The translations under genes and the position numbers were made by a program. This document shows positions 12,482-23,609 of a DNA stretch of 64,000 nucleotides, piece by piece. The notes beneath the pieces are model-generated. The model was given only the letters and a program-made list of their open reading frames with translations, was not told the DNA's origin and searched no databases. Every line of letters begins with the position of its first letter. Position 1 is the stretch's first letter. The DNA is from Lobosporangium transversale (Eukaryota; Mortierellomycota; Mortierellomycetes; Mortierellales; Mortierellaceae): positions 62,001-126,000 of the forward strand of contig NW_019029045.1 of assembly GCF_002105155.1 (NCBI RefSeq), given 5' to 3'.

Positions 12482-12524
12482 GAAGATTGGCGAAGGTCAT
12501 AGAACGCGGTAGAACGAAAAGGAA
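12482..12524 (+). promoter_or_regulatory. Heat-shock element array: five GAA units at exact 10-bp spacing
   Basis: GAA begins at 12482, 12492, 12502, 12512 and 12522, all on the same strand. HSF trimers bind nGAAn modules; direct units with 5-bp gaps are the step-type arrangement described in yeast. The array is 120-160 bp before the HSP70 ATG and about 35 bp before the TATA box, a normal promoter position. Confidence 0.75.
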
Positions 12525-12559
12525 GAAATGCTAGTCAGAGCAAGCACCAGCATCTGTCT

Positions 12560-12567
12560 TATAAAAT
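12560..12567 (+). promoter_or_regulatory. TATA box of HSP70
   Basis: The bases read TATAAAAT, 77 bp before the HSP70 ATG and 36 bp after the last heat-shock unit. A CT-rich initiator region follows. Assigned by sequence and position only. Confidence 0.6.
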
Positions 12568-12643
12568 ACAACTGTCTTTCACCTTTTTTTTTTCTTCTTC
12601 TCATCTTCACTCCATTCTCATCTCACATACACACTATTTCATA

Positions 12644-14387
12644 ATGTCTGAAGGAAAAGGTAAGATCAACGACTCCCACATTTCTTCCTCATCGGTTGTT
12701 CATTCCCTTTGAAAATCATTTTTTTTGTTTCGATACTTTGCATGGGAAGTCCTTTTTTGCTACCTTGGCTGTGTCATAAAACGGATCGACCCGCTTCCCC
12801 TTTTTTTATCACTCCCAACCTCCCCTTTTTTTGCTTGCTGCTTGCGATCAATTGTACGGTTAACCGTGCACCATCGATCTATGCTACAGTCAGATGATGC
12901 TCTTGATCCATCGACGGTCTTTTGTGTCGAAAGCCGTTCTGCATCTTGATCAGTCCTTACGTCTGTGCACTCTCATTGACTATCGGTTCCATGCGACTCG
13001 ATCTTCAACATTCACGAGAGAGAGGAACAGAGGATTTGGGATTTAACCTAATATAAAAGAATCAGCCTAGTTCTATATGGCATATGTTCGCCAGCAGCAA
13101 TTCTGGATAACAGCAAGCAACATAGATGTTGCTGTGGTAAATGAATTTACTTCTCCCGATCATCATCAGGAGACGAGAATTCGTACACTGGCGCTTAGAA
13201 GGGCGAATCATGACATTTTTTTATTTATTTGTTCTATTGGCTTCTTTTTTCATCACGTGTATGGCATCATCCCTACTGTTATTATTTTTTATTCAAAACA
13301 CTGGAGCGAGGGACGACATGGCTTTCACACAGGAAGTTGAAGAACTGATGACTGACTACTATCTTCATCATCCACTTGATTGATTTCTATAGCTGTCGGT
13401 ATCGATCTCGGTACTACCTACTCTTGCGTTGCCGTCTGGCAAAACGACCGTGTCGAAATTATCGCCAACGATCAGGGTAACCGCACCACTCCCTCATATG
13501 TAGCCTTCACCGATAGCGAGCGTCTCATCGGTGATGCTGCTAAGAACCAGGTCGCCATGAACCCCATCAACACTGTTTTCGATGCCAAGCGCCTTATCGG
13601 TCGCCGTTTCGATGACAAGGATGTTCAGTCTGATATGAAGCACTGGCCCTTCAAGGTCGTCGATAGGGGCACTAAGCCTTACATCCAGGTTGAATTCAAG
13701 GGCGAGACCAAGACCTTCACCCCTGAGGAGATTTCCTCTATGGTTTTGTCCAAGATGCGTGAGACCGCAGAGTCTTATCTCGGTACCGCTGTCACCAACG
13801 CTGTTGTTACTGTCCCCGCTTACTTCAATGACTCTCAGCGTCAGGCCACCAAGGATGCTGGTGCCATCGCTGGTATGAACATCCTTCGTATCATTAATGA
13901 GCCCACTGCCGCCGCCATCGCCTACGGTTTGGATAAGAAGACCGCCGGAGAGAAGAACGTCCTCATTTTCGATCTTGGTGGTGGTACTTTCGATGTGTCA
14001 CTCCTCACCATTGAAGATGGTATCTTCGAGGTCAAGGCCACCGCTGGTGACACTCACTTGGGAGGAGAGGATTTCGACAACCGCCTCGTCAACCACTTCG
14101 TTCAGGAGTTCAAGCGCAAGCACAAGAAGGATCTTTCTTCCAACCCTCGTGCTCTTCGTCGTCTCCGCACTGCTTGCGAGCGTGCTAAGCGCTCTCTCTC
14201 TTCCTCTGCTCAGACCTCTATTGAGATTGACTCCCTCTTCGAAGGTATTGACTTCTACACTTCCTTGACTCGTGCTCGTTTTGAGGAGCTCAACCAGGAT
14301 CTCTTCCGCAACACTATGGAGCCTGTCGAGAAGGTTCTCCGTGATTCCAAGATCGACAAGGGTTCTGTCGACGAGATCGTCCTTGTC

Positions 14388-14420
<33 letters not shown>

Positions 14421-15311
14421 ATGGTCTCTGACTTCTTCAACGGCAAGGAGCCCAACAAGTCCATCAACCCTGATGAGGCTGTTGCCTATGGTGCTGCCGT
14501 CCAGGCTGCTATCTTGACTGGCGATACCTCTGAAAAGACCCAAGACCTTCTCTTGCTCGATGTCGCCCCTCTCTCCCTTGGTATTGAGACTGCAGGAGGT
14601 GTCATGACTGCTCTTATCAAGCGTAACACCACCGTCCCCACCAAGAAGTCCGAGACCTTCTCTACCTATGCCGATAATCAGCCCGGTGTCTTGATTCAGG
14701 TCTATGAAGGTGAGCGTGCTCGCACCAAGGACAACAACATGCTCGGCAAGTTCGAGCTCACTGGTATCCCACCTGCTCCTCGTGGTGTTCCTCAAATTGA
14801 GGTCGTCTTTGATGTCGATGCCAACGGTATTTTGAACGTCTCTGCTGTCGAGAAGTCGACTGGCCGTGCCAACAAGATTACCATCACCAACGACAAGGGT
14901 CGCCTTTCCAAGGAGGATATCGAGCGCATGGTTGCTGAGGCTGAGAAGTACAAGGCTGAGGATGAGGCTGCCACTGCTCGCATCCAAGCCAAGAACGGAC
15001 TCGAGTCCTTTGCCTTCAACATCAAGAACTCTTTGAGTGACGAGAAGGTCGGAGGCAAGCTTGATGAGGCCGATAAGAAGAAGCTCACTGAGGCCTGCGA
15101 TGAGGTCATCTCATGGTTGGATTCTAACCAGGAGGCTGAGAAGGAGGAATTCGAGGCTAAGCAGAAGCATCTCGAGGAGGTCTCCAACCCCATCATGATG
15201 AAGCTCTATGGCGGCGCTGGTGGTGTTCCCCCTATGGGCGGCGCCGGCGCTGCTCCTGGCGGCTTCCCCAGCGAGGGTGCCTCCGAGCCCACTATCGAGG
15301 AGGTCGACTAA
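12644..15311 (+). CDS. HSP70: Cytosolic HSP70 chaperone (SSA class)
   Basis: ATP-driven chaperone of the cytosol and nucleus for folding, translocation and heat-shock protection. Exon 1 is only 16 nt (12644-12659, MSEGK plus one base). A 733-nt intron follows, and exon 2 runs 13393-15311, giving 644 residues. Seen: the signature [14 protein letters not shown], the second signature [14 protein letters not shown], the third [14 protein letters not shown], the substrate-binding domain, a helical lid, a [16 protein letters not shown] tail and the terminal EEVD that binds TPR co-chaperones. EEVD places it in the cytosol, not ER or mitochondria. Codon use is strongly biased to C-ending codons compared with neighbouring genes, as expected for high expression. 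An AATAAA lies at 15466. The promoter has a five-unit heat-shock element. The first exon was placed by the family N terminus and a perfect phase-1 join. Confidence 0.97.
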
Positions 15312-16140
15312 ATACCCTGCCAAGTATTTTTTTTACATCTTCCTTTTTTTTCATAGACATTTCGAGTCTCCTCTCCTCCCCTTTAAAATATCTTGTATTT
15401 TGTTCTTTCCTTCGTACATACAGTACTTTTTCTTAATTCATTGCATATCATCCTGTACAGTTGGCAATAAAAGATAAAGCAAATAGAAACATTTTACAAG
15501 TAATGTTTTTACATGACATCTTTAGTAATCTTTAATTGGATATCATTTTCTCTGGCAGTAAGAGCTTACTCTCACTCCTTTAAAATAAAATAAAAATAAA
15601 AAAAAGATAAGCTTATTCTCACTCTATTCTAGGGATCGCAGCCATAAATACAAAATGATCTCAGTGGTTAGGAACTATGGCGTATCAAAAAGCCTGTCTC
15701 TACGTAAGATAATAAATAACAAACATCCTTGCGAATAGGTCGAAGTCTTTTCAGCTCTGGATTCGGCTGGGAACTCCGCACGAACTCTATGGCTGAATCC
15801 CGATTCTTTGGAGATGTGATACATTTCGAGTTGGAAATTCAGCACCTTCTTGTCCTCATGTCGACAGCTCAGCGATATTCTTGCGCACGAGCTGTATATC
15901 ATTCCTCAAGCTTTCATAATTTTCGAGAACCACTTAGGAGAATGTCTTTTGAACCTGCCTAAGCTGAACAGAGGACAAGGGACGATGGTGACGAAGACCT
16001 TGTGAAGGAGAAGACATGTCGAATAAAATTGCAGGACGAAGTGTTGAAACAAGTGGTCTTGTGGAATAGGAAGAATGAATAACGTAGCAGCGTTGTGATC
16101 GAATTTAACTCCATTCAGTCAAGTTTTATTAACGTCGAAA
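15312..16140. other. HSP70 3' region and intergenic DNA
   Basis: T-rich 3' UTR with AATAAA at 15466-15471, then AT-rich DNA. Short frames at 15675-15962 on both strands lack any family feature or protein-like composition. Confidence 0.5.
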
Positions 16141-16153
16141 GCTTAAACAGGGC

Positions 16154-17420
16154 AATGGGCAATGGGCAATGCTTCAATGGCCAACGTTGGTATGTCTTTA
16201 CTTTTGGAAGTAACCACAACTCGTAAGGCGCCTTTAGTGGCATGCGGTTGCTCCCTCGAGAGCTTAAATTAGGGGATGATCATCCACGATTTCCATGTAT
16301 CGAACTTGAATGTATCTTACCCTACAATACGAGCACGATCTTCAGGGGCACATCAACAAATCTTCTCCAAAATTCCTTTTACTGTGGATGGAAGAATTTT
16401 ATACAAAGTGATATAACTCGCGCACAAGAAGAAATGTTTGACGAGGAGGTGTACCAAGAGGCCAATAATAAACAGGAGGCTATTAAGGACCTTAGTAACA
16501 TGATCATAACCGATAGAAGAGGGCGGGTTATAGAACCTAAGTTGTAAACTAGGAGCAAGTTGAGACTGTTATCTTAGAGTCCGATACAGCGGGGCTTGCC
16601 CAAGATACTGAAGCGTATTTTGATTTTGTACTGAGCCAGAAAATGGATAGCATCTTAGCCATTGTTGACAAGCTCAGAGCTCGCAAAAAAAAAAAAAAAA
16701 AAAAAAAAAAAGTGAGTAGAATACGCCAACGCAAAAGCAGATAATGGGTGTAAGCTATCGTCATGTTCTCACTTCACAACAAGTTAAAGTAATGGAATAG
16801 TCTTCAATTATCCATAATATCGCACAGAATGTGCGGAGATAATTAAGGCAAACTAAGCCTGCCAGAAGCTTAAGGAAGGGATTGATGGGAACACACTACG
16901 AAGTTGCTAAGCATTTGGACTTATCAAATCATATCTATACGAAAACAAATCATTCAACAGCCATTTATCGTTTTCTATGATAGAACAAACAACATGCATT
17001 TCCTATCTGCGTTGTAAACACCATCAATGTTATCTCTCTAAACAATGGATGATGCTTGTCCTATCATGTTGTTCAAAAGTTAGTCATGCTAATCAGAAGC
17101 ACGAGAAGAGTGGCGGAATCTCGTATAAAAGATCGCAGTAGGTATGAACATGGCCGATATACGACCATCAGGATGGTGGATGAGTATCCTTCGTCAAAAG
17201 CATGTACCTACTATTTCAACCCATCCACCCTGCTCAATTCAAGAGCAATACCCATGACAGAGCTGTGAAAATTGATGTATATGGGACAGTGAAGTATGTG
17301 AACCCAATGCGCGTCCCAGTATGAAGGATTATATCGATAGTTTAAACGAACTAATAATTCACGGTAGGCGTAATATTATTATTTATTCCCTGCCACAGAA
17401 AGTAAAAATAAATATAAAAA
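16154..17420 (+). pseudogene. Decayed protein-coding gene, several frameshifts, family not recognised
   Basis: Protein-like peptides follow each other on the plus strand but change frame. They are: IFSKIPFTVDGRILYKV (about 16355-16405); RAQEEMFDEEVYQEANNKQE then DLSNMIITDRRGRVIEPKL (16418-16547, TAA); after a shift, ETVILESDTAGLAQDTEAYF and VLSQKMDSILAIVDKLRARK (16561-16690); and far downstream AVKIDVYGTVKYVNPMRVP (about 17255-17315) followed in another frame by MKDYIDSLNELIIHGRRNII. A 27-nt A run starts at 16685 directly after the third piece. The pieces read as conserved, charged helical protein, unlike random AT-rich translation, so I infer one or two decayed genes or an old element. I do not know the function. 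Confidence 0.4.
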
Positions 17421-17640
17421 ATAATAAAACTATGGTGCAGATTTGTAGTTGATATGTTGGATCAAACATGTCTCCATAATTTCGTCCGCTTGGAGTACAG
17501 GTATTTTTTCATTGTGCAAAAAGCATGCAAGCACAAAGACTGAAAGGTGTAATTCAGATTTCCGAATTGTTTAGCAACTGCTGGGTTGAAAATGTGATAG
17601 AACAAATGCAAATCTCATTGCCTTGAAGCTATATAGTTTT

Positions 17641-18309
17641 TCATTTGGCGGACATTTTGTATTTTGATGTATCGAGAATTGTGACTCCACACATTGCGCA
17701 TTGTCCTTGTTTATATGCGCAGCCTATTCCACATGTCAGACCGAATGGTATAGAAAAGAAAAGAATGTTGGAAACAAAAAACAAATAACAAATAACAAGC
17801 AAAAAAAATGATAATGCACTTTTGCGTAGCAGTTTCTTGATGTACCTTGACAATATATGGCACCATCCTGATGTACCGCTGATTTACATGTCTTACACTT
17901 TGATACTGCATATGGATTGAATTTTGCGGTTCTAAATAATAAGTCATTTTAGTGAAGGGAAGACTAGTTAGTTCCTCATACTGTGAATTCTTAATCGTGC
18001 AAAGCGATAAAGATGTCACTGCTGATGAGTGCGGGGATATAAAACATACGCTCGCTTTTTACTAAGGAGTTTGTTTTCGCCAAGCTTGCGTCCTGCCGCT
18101 GCTGAAGTTCCAATGGTAGTATTGCGTGCGCCATCTTTCCATTTGTCTGGGCAAATAACCTTGGACAACTTCTTTTCACCTGCAAAAAATCAAATGATGT
18201 TTAGTCAGTCCTTTCAATGCTGTATAAAAGAAAGTTAAAAAGGGAAAGAAGTGTTAAGGATAACCCAAGAAGTGTCTGGGTGTTAATGCTTACATTTCGT
18301 GCAGACCAT
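17641..18309 (-). CDS. CRIPT: CRIPT homologue (cysteine-rich zinc-binding protein)
   Basis: Exons 18309-18294 (16 nt), 18179-18050, 17931-17846 and 17723-17641 join with GT-AG introns to 104 residues, matching the roughly 101-residue family. Seen: N-terminal MVCTKCEKKLSKVICPDKW, then KDGARNTT, GRKLGENKLLSKK, FNPY, KCKTCKSAVHQ, YCQGCAYKQGQCAMCG and a short ILDTSKYK tail. Four CxxC pairs would bind zinc. Animal CRIPT was first described as a PDZ-binding partner of PSD-95 and was later found in structures of the minor (U12-dependent) spliceosome; the PDZ-binding C terminus is not conserved here. HAS1 diverges 252 bp away. The small first exon was placed by the invariant MVCxKC start. None of the four exons exceeds 130 nt, so gene finders could easily miss this gene. 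Confidence 0.93.
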
Positions 18310-18561
18310 TGTGAATGCTGGTAATGGTGATAAGTTTTGGAAATTATAAAATTTAGACGTCCGACATATAGAAATCCTAAAAGTCACGTTGGAAATTAGT
18401 AAATTGAGCTGTTTACATGTGACTGCACTTTTTTTTTTTTTTTTTTTTTTCTTCAAGATATGATTTCACTAGAAGCTTTCTTTTCCATTTCCATTCGTTC
18501 ATCAGCACTCCGGTCCTCTTTCCCCACTCTCTCTTTACTCAACGCCATATAACCACACGCA
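18310..18561. promoter_or_regulatory. Bidirectional promoter between CRIPT and HAS1
   Basis: Only 252 bp separate the two outward start codons, so one nucleosome-free region probably serves both. A 23-nt T run lies at about 18428-18450, a common rigid promoter element in fungi. No clear TATA is seen for either gene. Confidence 0.55.
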
Positions 18562-20835
18562 ATGGCAAAGAACAGCGCTAAAGCTGCTAACACAGCTAAG
18601 CCTGTAGCTGCTGTTTCCACAGTAGCCAATGGAATTAGCAACAAACGCAAGAGAGAAGAGAAGCTTCTAGAAAAAACAAATAAAAAGGAAAAAATTATCA
18701 AAGAAGAGTCAGGAAATGAGAGCGAGGAAGAAAGCGAAGATGAGCATGAGGTTAAAGAGGATAGTGACGATGAGCAAGAAGACGAGGACGAAGGAGAAGA
18801 AGAGGACGATGAAGACGAGGATGAAGAAGACGAGGATGAAAAAGACGAGGATGAAGACGTGAACGCAAAGAAAGAGGCCAAAGAGAAGCAGGATGACTTG
18901 CCTTCAATCGATTTCTCGGCCAATGAGGCTATTGCCACTGCTGGTAAGGAGAACCTCGATCATATATTTCTTTTCTTTGAATAATAAACCTATATCATTT
19001 GTAATTTCAAAACAATGCGTAACACCTATTGCATTTCTCCCTTTAAGCATCTTCAAAGATATGCTACCAATCCTTCTCAGTTGAAAAATGCTATCTATGG
19101 GATGCTAATCTGTACTCTTTTCAATACATCTTTATAAATACATAGCTGGTGGGAAGAAGATCAATTATGAATTTTCATCTCTTGACCTCTGCGAGCCTAC
19201 CAAAAAGGCCATTGTTGACATCGGATTTACAAAGATGACAGAGGTCCAGGCACGTACAATACCTCCCTTGTTGGCTGGTCGTGATGTCCTTGGTGCTGCT
19301 AAAACAGGGTCAGGAAAAACCATTGCATTTCTGGTTCCTGCTGTTGAATTGCTTTACAAGCTCAAGTTCAAGCCTCGCAATGGTAAGAACTTAAAAAAAA
19401 TTTTCACCGAAATTAACAGATGTTGGGCAACTATTGTTTACCTTTGGCGCTAATTAATTTCTTCACAATCATTTGACTATCCAAAACCAAAAGGAACTGG
19501 TGTCATCATCATCTCACCAACTCGTGAGTTGGCTCTTCAGATCTTTGGAGTTGCCAAGGATTTGCTCAAGTACCATAATCAAACTTTCGGAATTGTCATT
19601 GGAGGCGCTAACCGCAAGGCAGAAGCCGACAAACTTGCCAAGGGTGTCAACCTTCTTGTCGCCACACCTGGTCGACTTCTTGATCATCTTCAGGTAAAAG
19701 AAATACGAAGGACACATATAAAACTAGACTTTTTATTCTAGACTAAATAATGTAGAGACTAATACTTTTCTTTAAAAAAAAAAAATAGAACACTAAAGGC
19801 TTTGTATTCAAAAATTTAAAAGCTTTGGTTATCGATGAGGCAGATCGTATTCTGGAGTGCGGTTTCGAGGACGAAATGAAGCAGATCATAAAGATTATTC
19901 CCAAGGAGGGCCGTCAGTCAATGCTTTTTTCTGCCACACAAACTACCAAGGTTACAGATTTGGCCCGTATCTCACTTAAAGCTGGACCGTTGTACATCAA
20001 TGTGGACGAGAAGAAGGAGACAGCAACAGCAGACGGATTGGAGCAAGGATACGTCATCTGTGAGAGTGATAAGCGTTTCTTGCTCTTGTTTACGTTCTTG
20101 AAGAAAAATCTTAAGAAAAAGGTTATTGTCTTCTTTTCATCCTGCAACTCCGTCAAATACCATGCAGAGCTCCTAAACTACATCGATATTCCAGTCCTAG
20201 ACCTTCATGGGCGCCAAAAGCAACAGAAGCGGACAACAACCTTTTTTGAATTTATTAATGCCCCCACTGGCATCTTGCTCTGTACAGACGTTGCTGCCCG
20301 TGGCCTTGATATCCCAGCTGTCGACTGGATCATTCAATTTGACCCTCCAGATGATCCTCGTGACTATATTCATCGCGTCGGCCGTACAGCCCGTGCAGGT
20401 ACATCGGGCAAGTCTTTACTGTTCCTATTGCCATCTGAAGTTGGATTCCTTCGGTACTTAAAGCATGCGAAGGTACCTCTGAACGAGTACCAGTTCCCTG
20501 CGTCCAAGATTTCAAATGTCCAGAGCCAGCTCGAGAAACTTGTGGAGAAGAACTATTACCTTAATAAGTCAGCCCGTGATGGATATAGGAGTTATCTTCA
20601 GAGCTATGCCTCATACGCACAAAAGGCGATCTTTGATGTCAACAAGCTGGATCTCGTCAAGGTCGCCAAGGCATTTGGCTTTTCTGTTCCTCCCAAGGTT
20701 AATATCTCGGTTGGATCAGTCAAGGGTCAAACAACCAACAAGAAGGCTTATGTCGTTGGAGAGAAGAAGACACACAACCATCCTAATAGTGGTCGTCGAC
20801 CCAATGGCGATGGTTCTCGTCAATTTGCACGATAA
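18562..20835 (+). CDS. HAS1: DEAD-box RNA helicase HAS1 (DDX18), 60S/40S ribosome assembly
   Basis: Nucleolar ATP-dependent RNA helicase needed for early pre-rRNA processing. Exons 18562-18943, 19146-19382, 19494-19693 and 19789-20835 join to 621 residues. The first 115 residues are Lys-rich and then almost pure Asp/Glu, typical of nucleolar proteins. Helicase motifs: Q motif [16 protein letters not shown], Walker [10 protein letters not shown] (178-186), [20 protein letters not shown] (289-292), SAT, ARGLDIP and [10 protein letters not shown]. The HAS1-specific extension [20 protein letters not shown] and [17 protein letters not shown] separates it from other DEAD-box families. The C-terminal tail is basic with HNHP and RRPNGDGSR. 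The third intron ends in an A run beside its acceptor. A T-rich terminator region follows the stop at 20860-20880. Confidence 0.96.
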
Positions 20836-21062
20836 GAAAAAAAAATAATGTCACTGTCTTTTTTTTTTTTTTTCTTTTGTTTGTTTTAAATATCTCATCA
20901 CTTTTCTTATTTCCAGCATGCAGCACCTCATTTAGATACTCATTATTAAAGAAAATATATACACATAAAAGCATAGTAATGGTATTACAAGTGCGACATT
21001 GAGGAACAAACGTAAAATACAAAAGTGTACCCTGTTTTACTTCATTGCTTTCTTCGTGGATT

Positions 21063-23609
21063 CTAGACAGGCTCCAAATCCAGAAGGTCTTCCAGATACT
21101 CTTCTTCACCACCAACAGTGGATATTCTAGGGTTAACGCCAGCGGTTGATGGTGCAGCTGTCGTATTTAATGTATCGGGGTTTCCTATGACTCCTTGATC
21201 TAGACTTGTTAATCCATTTGGATCTAAAGTCACCGTTATTATCATCATTAAAAGAATTTGTTAGAGGTATAAAATAACTTAAGAGCATTGTCATTTTCCA
21301 AGAACATTCAAAATTTACCAAAAGAGTCTGCTAGCGACAAATATGCATCGTCATCGAAATCAAATGTATCAACGTTCAAACCGTGCTGACTTAGGGCTTC
21401 AATACTCCTTTGCAACTGTTCCACTTCGTGTGTGATCTGATCCACGCTCTTGGTCACATTGGCGCCCGCTGGCGTCTGTGAAAATGATGGGGGTAAAGGA
21501 GCTAGCGGTGTCGCACTGGCTTGGTTCATGTCCTGTGCATTCGCCATCGAGATCTGACGGAGCATATCGTGATGAACTGGAGACAAACCATTGGGCAAAA
21601 GTGATGAAGGGATGGTTAGGTTTGAAGGGTCAAATTTGAATCCAGCAGGCAACGTGAGGTTATTAAGAATTCCGTTGCTATTGTTGTTGAGGTTAGCGTA
21701 ATTTAAGGCTGGCAGAGAAGTCAGATAATCGGGGAAGCTCAGGTTATTGATATTAGCGGGTGCCGATACAGGAACCGTAGGCAAGTTGGTGGTAGCTGTT
21801 GCAGCAGCGCTTGTCGATGACGGCACGCTCAACCCTACGTCCGAAGTATGTTTTTGGTTTATATTACCATTGGCGTTAGCGAGCATTGCCAGTGTAGCTA
21901 AACAAGAGTGCGTTGTTCAGAAGTAAGATGGTTACATCCCATATCACTAAGGTAAAAAAGAAATAAATAAATTAAAATAGAAGAGCTGAAATATCTCAGT
22001 ACCTGGTGTTATCTCGCTAATGTTCAATGACGGCTTGCTGTGGTTGAGAACAGCTTCCACAGTTCCGGCTCCATTATCCGCTTCACTTCGTTTCCTCTTG
22101 GATCCTGCAACAGTTGTGGACGCTGTTTCTTCCTCTTCCTCAACCTCTTCCTCGTCCTCCTGTTCAACAAGTTTCCGACCGTCATCCACTGTTGTCGATC
22201 CCACCATACCATCTAGATGATCTCCGTCTGTAATTGTAAGTCGCACCTTCTTGTTGGGTACGATAGCTCTCTTCTTTTCTCCAGAAAACACGCTCGCCAA
22301 GAACCTAAGAATCTTATCAATGGTCTCTTGTTGCCTCTGGTGTCGCTCTCGTGCCGCGACAGATTCTTGCCAGAGCGCCTGATGATCTCTTTCGATATTC
22401 TTCAAATCAGTCGAAATAGCGACCTGATGCCTCTTGATCGCTGTGACTTCTTGAAGAATATGTCCTAGATCCATAGTGAGCGCATCTTTGTCTTCATTGG
22501 CATTAGAGGCTTTCTTACGCGAGACCAAATACAAGAGATCAGGCTGATTCCGTTGGAAATGTGGGTTGCTAAACTCCCATTGTTCAGAATCAGAGTCTGG
22601 CATGAGGACTCCTTGTTGAAGATGAGGCACCTTATGGAACCCATACATGTTCAATTGACGCACAAATGATGAAAAGTTGTTGTGTTTGAAGAACTTAGGA
22701 AGGACCTCTTTTGCGAACTCAACATGGTTGATGACTATGAGCATTGGGAATATAGATAGAGCAGAAAAGGTCGAGAGTATATGCATTAGATGCTTATCCT
22801 CGAAGTTACGAAAAGCATTCTTTTGCATTGAATACATGCACGATAGTATATACCAATAAATGATTGCCCATCGTCCGACCACCTGATAAGGCTGTTCGAT
22901 GTTTCTTCGCCGACCATACTAAATAATCAAAATACAGAGTCAGATGTGAGTTGATTACAATTGTCAAGACGACTGATGCTAAGCGGAGCTTATCAGCCCA
23001 ATAAAGAAGCACCTACTTGTAAAGCTTAGAGAGGAAAGCTGCAACATTGCCTCTGGTGCCGTTAGAAGGGCGAGTCAGTGGTTGTAATGATTGCAAACTG
23101 GAAGACGTTGTAGAGGCAGAGGAGCTACTTTCTATACCAGAATTAACTGAAGCTACTTGACTATTGTTCCTACCGGAAGCTATGGTCGACCGCGACCGAC
23201 CATTACCTGTACTGCGACCTGCGTTGGCTTGAATAGAAGTAGGCGAAATTGTGTTCGAGGACCCTAGGTTGGAGAGCAAAGCCAAAGCTGCATCCGATGC
23301 TTTTTGCTGCTGTTGCTGACTATTGTTGATTAACGCCATGGAAGGACGACTGATAGTAGCACTCAGGTTGCCACTGTTGTTAATGCTGCTATTTCCTGAC
23401 GGAGACAAATATGACAATGCACTCGAGTCTGGAGTGGTGACAATGGGCTGTTGCTGACCGTCGATAATGTTATTGGCGCTAGTACTGCTGTCAAGTGTCG
23501 CTGTAAGTGGACTGCCGCTTGATAGCTCCACAATGCGTAAATTGCTTGCAGTAGGGGAAGAATCAGTGGTGTTCGTGGGATCAATGAAGCCGTTTGTGCT
23601 GTACATCAT
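21063..23609 (-). CDS. HSF1: Heat-shock transcription factor (HSF type)
   Basis: Binds heat-shock elements as a trimer and activates chaperone genes. Exons 23609-23017, 22918-22854, 22734-22003, 21897-21319 and 21223-21063 join to 709 residues. About 185 Ser/Thr/Asn/Gln-rich residues precede the DNA-binding domain (about 188-294): FLSKLYNMV, IRWSDDGQSFIV, FAKEVLPKFFKHNNFSSFVR and QLNMYGFHKV. Two introns cut this domain, the usual HSF place being within the wing-helix region. A heptad helix region (LTMDLGHILQEVTAIKRHQ... to DKILRFLASVF) is the trimerisation domain. Then come an acidic EEEVEEEEE stretch, a basic KRKR nuclear signal, an Asn/Leu/Pro-rich activation-like region, and an acidic C terminus EEEYLEDLLDLEPV. 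The long N-terminal extension resembles yeast HSF more than animal HSF1. MMY at the 5' end gives two possible starts one codon apart. Confidence 0.95.

Larger units (their letters stand above)
11970..12643. other. HSP70 5' region
   Basis: Intergenic DNA between the methyltransferase-like locus and HSP70. It holds the heat-shock element array and TATA box listed separately, and a pyrimidine-rich 5' leader (12580-12640). Nothing else is recognised. Confidence 0.65.

Noticed and set aside
13998-14987. 329-codon open frame antisense to HSP70
   Set aside because: It mirrors the strongly biased HSP70 codons (C-ending third positions avoid antisense stops) and has no domain.
15655-15680. CTCAGTGGTTAG resembling a tRNA A box
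   Set aside because: No GGTTCRANNCC B box or acceptor-stem pairing is found at the right distance.
17184-17195. GTATCCTT, identical to a U12-type 5' splice site
   Set aside because: It lies in the decayed region, no TTCCTTRAY branch point follows, and the surrounding frame does not need an intron; probably chance.
18453-18938. 161-codon Ser-rich antisense frame over HAS1
   Set aside because: It is the complement of the Asp/Glu-rich GAC/GAG/GAA stretch of HAS1; pure shadow.
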